A stretch of DNA of 64,000 nt, from the NCBI GenBank assembly GCA_902826835.1, contig CADEGH010000008.1, positions 178,404 through 242,403 on the forward strand. Direction: 5' to 3'. The notes under the pieces are model-generated. The model saw only the letters and a list, made by a program, of their open reading frames with translations. It was not told where the DNA came from and did not search any database. The DNA comes from an uncultured bacterium. Its GTDB lineage: Bacteria > Planctomycetota > GCA-002687715. Positions 1 through 9,835 of this stretch are shown here, in pieces. Each line of letters starts with the position of its first letter. The stretch's first letter is position 1. The position numbers were made by a program, and so were the translations under genes.

Positions 1-149
1 CCTTCGCCTCCCTCTTCCGCCTCCTCCCGCGCGCCCTCCGCGACACCCTCTACGCCTTCGTCGCCCAAATCCGCCACCGCCTCTTCTCCCGCCCCTCCGG
101 CCTCTGCCCCCTCCTTCCCCCCGATCTCCGCGACCGCTTCCTGGATTGA
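1..149 (+). CDS. DCC-family (DUF393) thiol-disulfide oxidoreductase-like protein, C-terminal fragment
   Basis: Only the last 48 codons lie in the window, read from base 3 to the TGA at 147-149. The peptide ends with a conserved-looking tail: LRDTLYAFVAQIRHR, then a Cys-Pro-Leu stretch, then RDRFLD at the terminus. This matches the usual end of DUF393 proteins, where a Y-x-L-V-A-x-N-R-Y segment is followed by a Cys and a terminal RFL. Members carry an N-terminal DxxCxxC redox motif, but that part would lie upstream of the window, so catalytic competence cannot be judged. No terminator is obvious before the next gene, 122 nt downstream. Recognition rests on pattern memory of a short segment. 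Confidence 0.55.
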   Translation, partial: FASLFRLLPRALRDTLYAFVAQIRHRLFSRPSGLCPLLPPDLRDRFLD

Positions 150-234
150 CCCTCCCCAACTCCGCCTTGGCTTGCTCTGGGAGGAGGCGGTACCCAGCGC
201 AAATCCAGCGTTCGGAATTCTTGGATTGCCAGGA

Positions 235-269
235 CTTGGAAAAATGGAATTGGATTCCATAATTCCAAG
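235..269. promoter_or_regulatory. 35-nt palindrome just upstream of the ATPase/nuclease operon
   Basis: CTTGGAA (235-241) pairs with TTCCAAG (263-269), and ATGGAA (244-249) pairs with TTCCAT (255-260). The loop is TTGGA (250-254), and the only unpaired stem positions are AA opposite AA. The palindrome ends 2 nt before the ATG at 272. A further CTTGGA half-site lies at 220-225 in direct orientation, 15 nt upstream of the first arm. No gene for a dedicated DNA-binding regulator is adjacent. It could be an operator bound by a dimer, or an RNA hairpin that hides the ribosome binding region. Either reading implies control of the downstream two-gene operon. Confidence 0.55.
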
Positions 270-271
270 AC

Positions 272-1471
272 ATGGTGCAACGTCTGATTCAGCCTACCTT
301 TAGGGACCTCCTTCGCCGTTCCCGAGCCGTGGTGATCACTGGTCCCCGGCAATCGGGGAAGACGACCCTGGCGAAAACCGTGACCGGAGGAAATGGGGGA
401 CTGGGCTATCTGAGCCTGGAGACGCCGTGGGTGCAGGCCAAGTACCGGGACAACGAAGCACAGCTCTTCCAAGACTTTCCAAACGGGGCCGTGATCGACG
501 AAGTGCAGGAACTGCCGTCGATCTTGAGCGCCCTCCAAGAATGGATCGATTCCGAGGCGCGAGACGGGCGGTGGGTCCTCACCGGGTCTAGGCAGATGGA
601 TCTCAGGTCCGGAGTCTCGCAGTCCCTCGCGGGGAGAGCGTCCAGGCTCGAGCTCTGGCCGTTCTCCAGGCCGGAAGTGGCCGCATCCGAGAAAGTTCCG
701 CCGACTCTCCCTGCTTCGGTCCTCGCGGGTGGCTATCCCGCGCTCTTTGATCGCGACCGCGAACTCGAGCCCACGCGATGGCTCGAGAACTATGCCAAGG
801 ACTTCGTGCAACGAGATGCCCGCGCTCTTCTGGCGGTGGACAGTCCCGTCGACTTCGACCGCTTTGTCCGACTCTGCGCGGCGCGTACGGGCCAACTGCT
901 CAACGTCGCGAGTCTGGCGGAGAGCGTCGGGATTTCCGCCAAGACGGCGGAGGCTTGGATCACCGTCTTGGAGGCCTGCTATCTGGTAATCCGGCTTCGC
1001 CCCTTCGAGCGCAACTTCGGGAAGCGCACGGTGAAGCGAGCCAAGTTGCATTTTGTCGACACGGGGCTCGCATGCCGACTCCTCCAAATCCAGGATGTCA
1101 ATCAACTCCAGATGCACCCGCTCTATGGCGCTTTGGTCGAGAGCTACTGCGTAGGGGAAGTCATCAAGGCCCGCCTGAACCGGGGCCAGGAGCCACAGGC
1201 TTGGTATTGGCGTTCCGACGACGGCATCGAATTCGACTTGCTCCTGGCCATTGGGCCCGACCTCTACCCCTTCGAGGTCAAGGCGACGGCCACCCCCAAC
1301 CCGAGTGACTTGTCCGCATTCGAAAAGCTCCGCCAACGCGCGGAACGGGAACCCGATCTCAAACTGCAGCCTGGTACGGTGATCTACGGAGGTGCTGATC
1401 CCGTGCCCTACCGCCAGGATCGCTTTGTGCCCTGGCATTCCATCACGGAGGCGGTTCCGACCCAACCATGA
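272..1471 (+). CDS. AAA-family ATPase with DUF4143 C-terminal domain
   Basis: This 399-residue protein follows the AAA_14/DUF4143 layout. The Walker A motif GPRQSGKT is at residues 24-31, Walker B VIDE at 74-77 and a sensor-like LTGSRQ at 103-108. A winged-helix-like segment lies around 211-245. The C-terminal nuclease-like core shows E320-x-D322 followed by E335-V-K337. The family is widespread and mostly uncharacterised, and its C-terminal fold is related to PD-(D/E)xK nucleases. The DNA or protein target is unknown. Its TGA overlaps the ATG of the next gene (ATGA at 1468-1471), so the two products are probably made in a fixed ratio. The ATG at 272 directly follows a palindrome. G+C looks lower than in the surrounding genes, which fits an accessory gene. 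Confidence 0.85.
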   Translation: MVQRLIQPTFRDLLRRSRAVVITGPRQSGKTTLAKTVTGGNGGLGYLSLETPWVQAKYRDNEAQLFQDFPNGAVIDEVQELPSILSALQEWIDSEARDGRWVLTGSRQMDLRSGVSQSLAGRASRLELWPFSRPEVAASEKVPPTLPASVLAGGYPALFDRDRELEPTRWLENYAKDFVQRDARALLAVDSPVDFDRFVRLCAARTGQLLNVASLAESVGISAKTAEAWITVLEACYLVIRLRPFERNFGKRTVKRAKLHFVDTGLACRLLQIQDVNQLQMHPLYGALVESYCVGEVIKARLNRGQEPQAWYWRSDDGIEFDLLLAIGPDLYPFEVKATATPNPSDLSAFEKLRQRAEREPDLKLQPGTVIYGGADPVPYRQDRFVPWHSITEAVPTQP

Positions 1472-4400
1472 GCGGCGGCGTGTTCGCAAAATTGGGCCAC
1501 GAGTACGAGCAGGACTTTGTGATCCTGCACTGGCTCAAGTTGTTGCATGGACAGATCGCGGAACTCACCTGGGAGCCAACGGGTGGCTCCGGTCAAGGCA
1601 CGGACGTCCTGCTTCGCGAGGACGGGAAATCCATCGCCGTGCAGTGCAAGACGAAGTCAACCGAGCGCGGATGGCAGCCGGGAGAACTGCGCGGCGTGCT
1701 CCAGGCATGGCGCGCTCGCGTGTCTCCGGGTTCACTGGATCGAGTTGATCTCTGCCGGTTTCAGTCCAATGGCAGCGCCGCCGAACTCGACTTCGTCTGC
1801 ACGGAGGCGAGGCGCTCTCGGAACGATCCGAAGAAGTGGATCGAGGTGCTTGGGGATCGAACCCGGTGGCTCGAACCCGTGGGATTCGAGCCGACGGATG
1901 CGCAATCGCGGCGCGATGCAGTCGACTTCTTCGCCAAAGTGGAAGTAGTCACTGAAAGCCCGGCAGCGCTGCGAAACACGGCCGAACTCCTGGCCTCCCT
2001 GATCCCCGGCGCCGATGTTCCCAGGCTCCTGAGTGAACTGCGAGCCATCCCGATGGCGGAAGCCCTCCGCGCTCTTTGGGCGCCCGAGCAACTTCGCACG
2101 ACGCTCGCGAATCGAGGTCTGGCTACGCCTGCGCTGGTCCCCATCGAACAGACTCTGAAATGGATGGCGGCCCAAAACGAGAAGTTCATCGATCGAGTGA
2201 AAAGCCGCCGCCCGTCCTCGAGGAAGTGGACCATTCCCGAGGTTGCTCGGACCGTGGCGGCGATCAGGGACCACAGGGCGAAGCGAGTGATTCTCCTGCA
2301 CGGCACGGGTGGCTCCGGCAAGAGCGAAGCGCTGGTCGCCATCCTGGAGGCGCTTCCGCCCGAGCAGTGGGCGAGCCTGGCCGTGAGCGCCGAGGAGTGG
2401 CCCGAAGAGTCGCGTGATCCGGTCAACGCACTCGTACGCATCGCGAGCGCCCGGCCGAAATTGCTCGTGGTAGACCAACTCGACCAAGCGCTCGCGCCGG
2501 GTACCGAGTCTGGTCGGAACTGGCCGGCCATTCGCGACTGCATCCGCCGCGCCCTGAATCAGCACGTGCAAGTTCTTCTCGCTTGCCGAAGCGTGGATGC
2601 GGGCGATCACGGAAGACTCACCCAAGAATTGAAAGGACTCGGGGCAATCCTCGAGTCCATCGAAATCGGGGACCTGACTGAGGCCACCGCGGCGGCGGAA
2701 CTCCAAGAGGTCGGACTTCCGTGGATCGAAATCCCTCTCGAAGTCCGCTCCTTAGCCAAGAACGCCCTGTTCCTGGCACTGCTACTCGACCACCTGAAGA
2801 CGCAGTGCGGCGATCCCGTTCCCAAGTGGGCCTCTGGTCATGGCGTGGCCCTCGTGGAGGGATGGACCGGGAGCAAACTCAACGCCTGCTCCGAGTCGGC
2901 AAGGGCCGCCTTCGAGAGAATCATCGCGGAGTGTGAACAGTCTGGACGAAGCTTCGTCGAGGGCGCGGTCATGGTCGGGGGATCCCGAAGCCCCGCAATC
3001 CAAGATCTCATCCGACACGGTCTGATCTACGAGTGCGGTTCCCGCCTCAATCTCCGCCACCAAATGATTGGGGACGTTGCGATCGGACGAAAATGGGCCG
3101 GAGTCCACGATTCCACAGAGCTGGGGAACCTGCTCGGGCCGCGAGAGGATCAGACCCTCCTCCACGCGCGTCGTCTGCGGCTATCGATGCCACTCCTCGT
3201 GGCCCGCGGGCCCATTGCCGAGAAAGTCCTACGCCCCCTGGCGTGGTCCAGGGAACTGAGGCCCCTGGTCTGGCAATCGGCTCTGCAAGGCCTTGCCGAG
3301 TCTACTCCCACGTCTGGGTTGGTGAAATTGGTCGAGGAGTGGATGGACCAGCCCCATTGGCGAGCCGACACGTTTCGCTTGGTTCTTGCGAGTTCGCGCG
3401 CCTGGTTCGATGCCCTCTGGCCATGGGTCGAACGACAACCTGCTCCCGACGATGACTCAGCCGGTCAGTGGCTGATCTGGCTTCTGGGGAGAGCGGCGGC
3501 CGATCGCTCCTCCAAAGTGGCCGAAGTCTTGCACCGTTGGATGGCGAAGGAGCCTGGGATTCTCAATCGCTGCGACTTGGTGTTCCTTCAGGACCCTACC
3601 CTTGATGAAGAACCTCTCTTCGATTTGCGCCTGGAGTATCTGGCGGTCCGCCGCTCCTTATCGCACTTTGTTTCCTGGGACTCCGTCCTTTCTGTGCCCA
3701 GTCGGGGGCTGCGGCTACTTCACAAATTCATGGAGCTGACTGCTATCGAGGCACTTACCGCCGACGATCAGCTCGATTGGATGGAGGGTTGGCCAGAGGA
3801 GACGGTTATCCCGAAATTGGAGGCTCAGGCCGGTCCTTTGTCAGCCAAGTTCCTCGAGAATTGGTGGTGCCCCAATACGATTCCCTTCCTCGAAGAGTCG
3901 AGCGATTCTCTATACGTCGAAGCGGGTGCACCCATCGAGCACATCGTGCGGTTTCACGCCGGGGCAGTTCTCTTTGCGTGCGAAAGCGGCTCTCTGCGGT
4001 GGTCCGAAGTGAAGCGCCAGTTGGGCGACTTCTCGCGCCTGCAAGACCGCTGGTTCTTGCTGGAAGTCGGAGCCGCAGCGACGAGGCACTCCATCTCCGT
4101 CAACTTGGCGGATGACCTCGCTGAAACCCTCGTGAACGACCTCGGTAGCGGCCAAGTCTCCGTCGGGATCGGGACCACCGGAACCTGGACCCAGATAATG
4201 GCTCGATTCTTGGTGCCTATTTGCAAAGCCTGCTCTCCGGCTGCTCTATACATGATTCAGAATTGGGCGATCCACTACAGAGAGCCCGGACTCTTGGCGT
4301 CCGAGCGTCTTCGCATGCGATGGAGCCAATCACTGGGGGCCGGAAGGAACGACCATGGACGGACCACCCAGATCATACTTTCTTGCATCCCGAGGGAGCA

Positions 4401-5946
4401 CCTCAGATCAAGTTCGCACCGCCGTCTGGAGGAGTTGAACCGCAAGTTTGGGGTGTTTGATCCCACTTGGGATGAGCCCAATTCCAAGATCGAATGGGTG
4501 GCGAGTCCGGTCCCAGCGGATTCTTCGGCGGATTGGGATGCGCAAATGTGGAGGACACAGTCCCTTCGTCTATTTCGGGACATGTCCGATCCCGAATCCG
4601 AGAACGACTTGATGGAAAACCCGAGTCTCTTTGCGTTGCTGAGGGACTTGGAGAGGTTCGCAAGCCAGAGACCGCTTCACTACCTGGAGCAGTTGCGCGC
4701 CCACGGTCAGTCCACGCAAAAGCCCGCCCGCGGCCTCTACTGGGCGATCCTCAACGGCGTATGGAATGCGATTCGGAGCGAGAGTGCCGAGTCGTTGGCC
4801 ATAGTCGACGCTGACTTGGCCACCACTCTGAATCACCCCGATATCCTCGACAATCCGGTATGCGCCCGACCCTTGGCGTGGATCGTCTTGTCTCGGCCAA
4901 ACGCACCGTGGCCCGAACTGGTGATCGGCAACTTGATGAAGTTGGGGAGGGATACCGAATTTCGTGCCTGGTGTTACCAGGAGGCGAGTGACCTCAAGGG
5001 CACGGAAATCAATGAGCCGGGGTGTCTGGCGATCCGCGCTCTCGGGGAGGTGGCTTCGAAGCAACCAACGCTTCGGCTTTCCCTTCTTCAATTCGGTGTG
5101 AGCCTCGTCAATCAGCGTGCACCCGCTCGGCGCTCGGCAGCGATTTCTCTCATCGACGGCGCACGTGAGGCGGATTCCTCCCTGGCCACGCGCTCCTGCC
5201 TCGCGCTCTGTCAGGACCACCAAGTGGCGGCGCAAACCGCCGGGCTTCTGGTGCTGCGGCGCCTAACCGTTCAAAACCCAGTCCCTGATCTGCCTCGAGG
5301 TGAAGCCTTGGACCAGATTCGCTCCTTGGTCTCCCACTCCGATCCCTGGATAGCCCGTCGAGGAGGTGCGGCACTGGTTTGGCTGCGCGAGGCAGCAGTG
5401 ATCCCTGACAACGATTCGCTCCACCGCGAGCTAGCTGATTTTCCCTCCGCCCGGATCGGCGCCACGGAAGTGGTGGTGCAGGGACTTCGAGAGATCCCGG
5501 ACTGCGAGTGGCTCAGGGACTATGCCCTGACCCTTTGCGATGATGGTGATGCAAGCGTGAGAGAGTCTCTGATTCGTGGCCTCATGAGCCAAGATGGCGC
5601 CAGCGTTCTACGGGACGTTGAGTTCTTGCGACGCGTTTTGTCCACCCGAATCGACAGCAAGACTCGAGACTTCCTACTGAAGCGGTGCATGCGTCAGTTC
5701 AGTGTCCTCCCCGCCGCCAGCGAGTTCCTGGCCCAGGTAGAAAAAGGCCTGGACGAACCCGCGCCTGAGCAGGGCGAGTTCTTGCGCAATCAGACGACCG
5801 ACGACCTCCTCGTCCGCCTCGCCCGCGAGGCCCGAGAGGCTGGCGATCACCTCATCGAGTCCCGCGCCCTGGACCTGATCGATGCCCGCATCCTTCGCGG
5901 TCAATTCCAGCACTGGCTCGCCCTGAACGCCGCTTCGGCAGAGTGA
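1468..5946 (+). CDS. PD-(D/E)xK nuclease-like / STAND NTPase / helical-repeat protein, putative anti-phage effector
   Basis: This is a 1492-residue, three-part protein. The first 115 residues resemble Mrr/Cap4-type restriction nucleases: a Gly-rich TGGSGQGTDVLL with Asp46, then AVQCK with Gln59 and Lys61, giving the D...QxK variant of PD-(D/E)xK. A P-loop NTPase follows, with Walker A GTGGSGKS at 279-286, Walker B LLVVDQLDQ at 332-340 and an Arg-bearing LACRSVD at 371-377. About 900 residues of alpha-helical, HEAT-like repeats complete it. Nuclease, STAND NTPase and sensor repeats in that order are the plan of Avs-type immune proteins, in which the repeats recognise a phage protein and trigger the nuclease. 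Function here is inferred. The start codon overlaps the stop codon of the upstream DUF4143 ATPase. It does not match in full any family I can name. Confidence 0.72.
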   Translation: MSGGVFAKLGHEYEQDFVILHWLKLLHGQIAELTWEPTGGSGQGTDVLLREDGKSIAVQCKTKSTERGWQPGELRGVLQAWRARVSPGSLDRVDLCRFQSNGSAAELDFVCTEARRSRNDPKKWIEVLGDRTRWLEPVGFEPTDAQSRRDAVDFFAKVEVVTESPAALRNTAELLASLIPGADVPRLLSELRAIPMAEALRALWAPEQLRTTLANRGLATPALVPIEQTLKWMAAQNEKFIDRVKSRRPSSRKWTIPEVARTVAAIRDHRAKRVILLHGTGGSGKSEALVAILEALPPEQWASLAVSAEEWPEESRDPVNALVRIASARPKLLVVDQLDQALAPGTESGRNWPAIRDCIRRALNQHVQVLLACRSVDAGDHGRLTQELKGLGAILESIEIGDLTEATAAAELQEVGLPWIEIPLEVRSLAKNALFLALLLDHLKTQCGDPVPKWASGHGVALVEGWTGSKLNACSESARAAFERIIAECEQSGRSFVEGAVMVGGSRSPAIQDLIRHGLIYECGSRLNLRHQMIGDVAIGRKWAGVHDSTELGNLLGPREDQTLLHARRLRLSMPLLVARGPIAEKVLRPLAWSRELRPLVWQSALQGLAESTPTSGLVKLVEEWMDQPHWRADTFRLVLASSRAWFDALWPWVERQPAPDDDSAGQWLIWLLGRAAADRSSKVAEVLHRWMAKEPGILNRCDLVFLQDPTLDEEPLFDLRLEYLAVRRSLSHFVSWDSVLSVPSRGLRLLHKFMELTAIEALTADDQLDWMEGWPEETVIPKLEAQAGPLSAKFLENWWCPNTIPFLEESSDSLYVEAGAPIEHIVRFHAGAVLFACESGSLRWSEVKRQLGDFSRLQDRWFLLEVGAAATRHSISVNLADDLAETLVNDLGSGQVSVGIGTTGTWTQIMARFLVPICKACSPAALYMIQNWAIHYREPGLLASERLRMRWSQSLGAGRNDHGRTTQIILSCIPREHLRSSSHRRLEELNRKFGVFDPTWDEPNSKIEWVASPVPADSSADWDAQMWRTQSLRLFRDMSDPESENDLMENPSLFALLRDLERFASQRPLHYLEQLRAHGQSTQKPARGLYWAILNGVWNAIRSESAESLAIVDADLATTLNHPDILDNPVCARPLAWIVLSRPNAPWPELVIGNLMKLGRDTEFRAWCYQEASDLKGTEINEPGCLAIRALGEVASKQPTLRLSLLQFGVSLVNQRAPARRSAAISLIDGAREADSSLATRSCLALCQDHQVAAQTAGLLVLRRLTVQNPVPDLPRGEALDQIRSLVSHSDPWIARRGGAALVWLREAAVIPDNDSLHRELADFPSARIGATEVVVQGLREIPDCEWLRDYALTLCDDGDASVRESLIRGLMSQDGASVLRDVEFLRRVLSTRIDSKTRDFLLKRCMRQFSVLPAASEFLAQVEKGLDEPAPEQGEFLRNQTTDDLLVRLAREAREAGDHLIESRALDLIDARILRGQFQHWLALNAASAE

Positions 5947-6031
5947 GGACGGAATTGCGTTTGGAGGGCGGGGAGGCCACCGGTCCCTAGGTCGTTGCCA
6001 CTCAATGGTGGCGCGGAACGGGAGGCTCGGG

Positions 6032-9000
6032 TTACTGGGGGAGGAGCGATTCGGCGGTGCGCAGCCAGTGGGAGACTTCGGGGGCGGCGTCGGGCGGGGC
6101 TACTTCGAGCAGAGCGCGAAGGTCGTCCATGGCATCGCGGGCGCGGACCATCGTTCCCAATCGCAAGAATGCTCGGACGCGCAGGTAGTGCAAGAGCGCG
6201 GTGTCGCCGTGGTTTTGGGCCGGTGCGGCTTCGGCGGAGGCAAAGAGCGATCGGGCCTTGTCGGGGTTGCCGGCTTCGAGGGCGAGGGCTGCCGTTACAG
6301 CAAAGGCCCGTCGATCGGCAGATCCGTTCCGCAGGATTGCGCTCAGGCTGTGGAGGGCACCCTGCATCGGTTCCGAGTCTATTTCAGTACCCAGGGCCGC
6401 GAGCCCGCGCGCACTCAATCCCTCCATCGTACCCATGAAGACGCTGCCGGCCGTGAGCAGCGCCATTTGATCCGGATTGGAGGCAGGGGACTCGGCGCGA
6501 ATGAGATTCATGGTCTCCCGCGGGTCCAGATAGGGTCGATGCCGTTTGGTCCAGTGCTCCTGGGCTTGGTCGGCCACACGACGGGCTTCGCGACGAGAGG
6601 GCCTGCGTTCGCGCACCGGCTTCGTATCGAAAATGCGGATGGAACCATCGGGCCACGTGCCGATGAGGGCGGTTCCGTCGGGGCTGAACATCAACGAGGC
6701 AGTCCAATCGGCATGGCCGGACAATACGGCGACCGGCAATTGATGGTCTGTATCGTGAAGGATGATCCGACCGTCGCGATAACCCAACGCCAGGCGGGAT
6801 CCGTCGGGACTGATGGTCGATGAAAAGAGAGTCTGATCGGCGAGGGTTTGCAAAACGCTCCCGTCCGACCCGTTCAAGACCAAGTGGAGATCCTCCTCGA
6901 CCTCGACGGCGATTCTCTTGCCATCGCGTGACCAGGTCGCGTGCAATCGACTCGCGAGGTCGGAGCGTAGCGGGCGGGGACACGTGATTGGAACGGGGCG
7001 CGCCTCCGGAGTGGAGGGGTGCCAGCGCAATTCCACGGAGTCGTCCGCGATCACCCGCTTGGAGATGTATCCTCGGCCCAATGAGTCGGCGGCAACCGCA
7101 GCATAGGCTCCCGGGGTTAGGCAATTGCCGCGTTCGGTGCGAGGAGGATTCTCCGCCAGGAAAACGAGGCGGGATCCGTCGATTGCGGAGACTGCGCAGA
7201 ATTGCCCACAATCTGGATCGAAACGGAGCCCGAGGGCGGCCTCCGATTCGAATCGATGAATGGTCTGCTGGGAGACGAGATCATGGACCGAGACGCCGCC
7301 AGAGGGGTGGGACAGCGCCAGGCGATCTCCTCCTGGACTGAGGGCGAGACCGAGTGGGGGCCCCTCCCAGAGGATCCCGAGTGGGCAGGCGTTCTCGGCC
7401 GAAAAGACGCGAATTGTGCGGTCTCTACCATCGATCGTGGCAAAGATCGGTGCGTCCGTCGCCATCGCCCGGACCATGCAATCCCCGAAGTGCCCACTCA
7501 TTTGGACAACCCCCTCGGAGTGGTTTAGGTCCCACTCACGAATCCCATCGTTGCCGGAGGAAATGATCCGGGAGGGGTTGGAGTGGTCCCAAACTAGACC
7601 AGACACCCCTGATCGATGGGCCATCAGAGATTGCAGCTGAGCCCCGTCGTCGGTGCGCAACAAATCGATGGTCCCATCGCGACCCCCTGCGAGGACTCGC
7701 TTGCCGTCTGGGCTGAACGCTGAATGGACGTAATCGGCATTCAAGAACTCGATCGCTCGTTGGTCACCGGTGGATTGGAGGAGCCTGAAGGACTTCCCGT
7801 CCAACACCGCCGCGTAGCGGCCGCGGTAGTCGAGCGAAGACACCCCTGCCATTGGCGAGTTCCACGGAATGTGGCTCCGCACGGTGAGGCTCGGAATCTC
7901 GAGATAGTGAAGTCCACTGCGCGACGCCGCGACCGCCAAAGGATCGGCACCCTCGATCACGACCAGGGCTCGAACCGAGGCGATCTCGACTGAACCCGTG
8001 CGCAGGCCGGTTTCCGCATCCCACCTCGCCACGGTGCCGTCCTCCGAAGCGGTCAAGATTTCCCGTGCGCCAGGAAGCCAGACCGCCGCATAGACGCGAT
8101 CCCGATGTCCGCGCACCACCTGGAGTGTCCGTCCGTCTTCCACCGAGAAAATGGTGGCCCCGCCCGCGTAGTTGTCCATGACGAGAAGTCGATGGCCCTC
8201 GGGGTCGAACGCGGAAGCGTGTGGATGTACCGCGGTGGTCGCGACCGACCAGCGAAGCTTCCACTCCGTTCCCGTTGATTCCCAGACCTCGACCGATTGC
8301 CCGTCGCGCACCGCCGCGACCAACTCGAAGTTCCTGGTCGCTGACAGCGCGCTCAGGTTGCCGGTGACCCGAAGGCCGAGGCTTTCATCCAGCCGGGCGC
8401 TGACATGGCGCCATTCCCATCCACGGAGCTCGGGCTCGGCTGCTTCCAGACGCTCTCGAGCGAGCTTGGTGTTGCCAAGCAAGAGAGCGGCATCGGCCGC
8501 CGCGATCTGCGACGCATAAGCGTGAAATCTGGCGGCGCGGCTGTGATCCAGAGCCACCCGCCGCTGCTCATCGGAATCGCGACGAGCCGCCTCGGACTCG
8601 ATACGAGCGGCGTTGGTAGCGATCAGACCCGAGAGCAGTGCCAAGAACGCCAAGGAAAGCCCACCTACCAATCCGGGATTGCGCCGTACAAAGCGGTTCA
8701 GGCGATAACCGATCGTCGGCGGGCGGGCGAGAATCGCTTCGTGGCTGAGCCACCGGCGGAGGTCGGCGGCGAAGGCCCCGGCGTCGGCATAACGACGCTC
8801 TCTGTCTTTGGCGAGCGCCTTCATGATCACGCATTCGAGGTCCTTGGGGGCACCCGGCAGGGCGCGGCGAAGCGGCGGCGCGTCGATCGAGCCGATGCGA
8901 CGGGCAGCCTCCCCAAGCGGAAGACCGGCCAGTTCATAGGGTCTCGACCCGACCAAGAGTTCAAAGGCCACGATTCCGAGCGAGTACACGTCGCTGCGAG

Positions 9001-9835
9001 CATCCACTTGGTCGGAGCGGCCGGCGACCTGTTCCGGGCTCATGTACTGGAGGGTGCCAATGACTTGGCCGATCTCGGTCTGAAGGGTGAGGGCTCCGTG
9101 GTCGGACGCGGTCTCTTTGGCGACCCCGAAATCGAGAATGCGGGGCCTTGGCGGATCCACGGCCGTGTCCACGAGGATGTTGGCCGGCTTCAAGTCACGG
9201 TGGACAATTCCCCTCTGGTGTGCAAACTCGAGAGCCTCACCGACTTCGGCCAAGAGGCGCACTCGGCCTCGCAGGTCAGTACCCCTCTGCGCGACAAAGG
9301 ACTCGAGCGACGGCCCCTGGACCAGTTCCATCGAGTACCAAGGCAGAGCACCCGCGGGGGTGTCCAAGGAACCGGCTTCGAGCACCCGAGCAATTCCCGG
9401 ATGCTGGAGCGACGCCGCCACCCGCACTTCCCGGTCGAATCGCTTCCAGGCCGAGGGGTGGAGATGACGACCGACCAAGAACTTCACCGCTACCGCGCGC
9501 GCTGGGTTTTGCTGCTCCGCCTCAAAGACCGCGCCCATGCCCCCCCGTCCGAGCACGCGCTTCAGCACGTACCCTCCGACTTGACTGCCGATCATTCCCT
9601 CAGTCCAGTCCGGCTCGCTCGGCTCGAAGAACGCGGCCAAGGCGTCGTCGCGAAGGGTCGGAGACGCGTCGTGCTGGAGCAGCGTCGTCACGCGTTGCTC
9701 GAGTGTGGAATCCCCTTGGCACAGCTCGGCCAGACGAGCCACTCGCGACGCCCCCGAAAGCTCCGCCACCTCGCAGAAGACTCGATACTCGGGGGAGGTG
9801 CCGTCCGAGCTTGCGGGGGTTGCTGCGGAGTTCAA
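6032..9835 (-). CDS. Membrane serine/threonine protein kinase with WD40 repeats
   Basis: I choose the TTG at 9835 (1267 codons) because AAGGAGG lies 7 nt upstream and the TTG overlaps the TGA of the sigma gene (TTGA, 9835-9832). A longer in-frame reading from 9907 would sit inside that gene. An N-terminal segment of about 80 residues, typical of sigma-linked planctomycete kinases, precedes the kinase domain. The domain has LGRGGMG near residue 95, an HRDLKPAN catalytic loop near 210 and an intact DFG. One transmembrane helix near 385-405 separates the cytoplasmic kinase from a WD40 propeller region with repeated SPDG and WD-like blades (about 470-1075). The last 150 residues look TPR-like. 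The ligand and phosphorylation target are unknown. Partnership with the upstream sigma factor is inferred from the coupling. Confidence 0.88.
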   Translation of the reverse strand: MNSAATPASSDGTSPEYRVFCEVAELSGASRVARLAELCQGDSTLEQRVTTLLQHDASPTLRDDALAAFFEPSEPDWTEGMIGSQVGGYVLKRVLGRGGMGAVFEAEQQNPARAVAVKFLVGRHLHPSAWKRFDREVRVAASLQHPGIARVLEAGSLDTPAGALPWYSMELVQGPSLESFVAQRGTDLRGRVRLLAEVGEALEFAHQRGIVHRDLKPANILVDTAVDPPRPRILDFGVAKETASDHGALTLQTEIGQVIGTLQYMSPEQVAGRSDQVDARSDVYSLGIVAFELLVGSRPYELAGLPLGEAARRIGSIDAPPLRRALPGAPKDLECVIMKALAKDRERRYADAGAFAADLRRWLSHEAILARPPTIGYRLNRFVRRNPGLVGGLSLAFLALLSGLIATNAARIESEAARRDSDEQRRVALDHSRAARFHAYASQIAAADAALLLGNTKLARERLEAAEPELRGWEWRHVSARLDESLGLRVTGNLSALSATRNFELVAAVRDGQSVEVWESTGTEWKLRWSVATTAVHPHASAFDPEGHRLLVMDNYAGGATIFSVEDGRTLQVVRGHRDRVYAAVWLPGAREILTASEDGTVARWDAETGLRTGSVEIASVRALVVIEGADPLAVAASRSGLHYLEIPSLTVRSHIPWNSPMAGVSSLDYRGRYAAVLDGKSFRLLQSTGDQRAIEFLNADYVHSAFSPDGKRVLAGGRDGTIDLLRTDDGAQLQSLMAHRSGVSGLVWDHSNPSRIISSGNDGIREWDLNHSEGVVQMSGHFGDCMVRAMATDAPIFATIDGRDRTIRVFSAENACPLGILWEGPPLGLALSPGGDRLALSHPSGGVSVHDLVSQQTIHRFESEAALGLRFDPDCGQFCAVSAIDGSRLVFLAENPPRTERGNCLTPGAYAAVAADSLGRGYISKRVIADDSVELRWHPSTPEARPVPITCPRPLRSDLASRLHATWSRDGKRIAVEVEEDLHLVLNGSDGSVLQTLADQTLFSSTISPDGSRLALGYRDGRIILHDTDHQLPVAVLSGHADWTASLMFSPDGTALIGTWPDGSIRIFDTKPVRERRPSRREARRVADQAQEHWTKRHRPYLDPRETMNLIRAESPASNPDQMALLTAGSVFMGTMEGLSARGLAALGTEIDSEPMQGALHSLSAILRNGSADRRAFAVTAALALEAGNPDKARSLFASAEAAPAQNHGDTALLHYLRVRAFLRLGTMVRARDAMDDLRALLEVAPPDAAPEVSHWLRTAESLLPQ

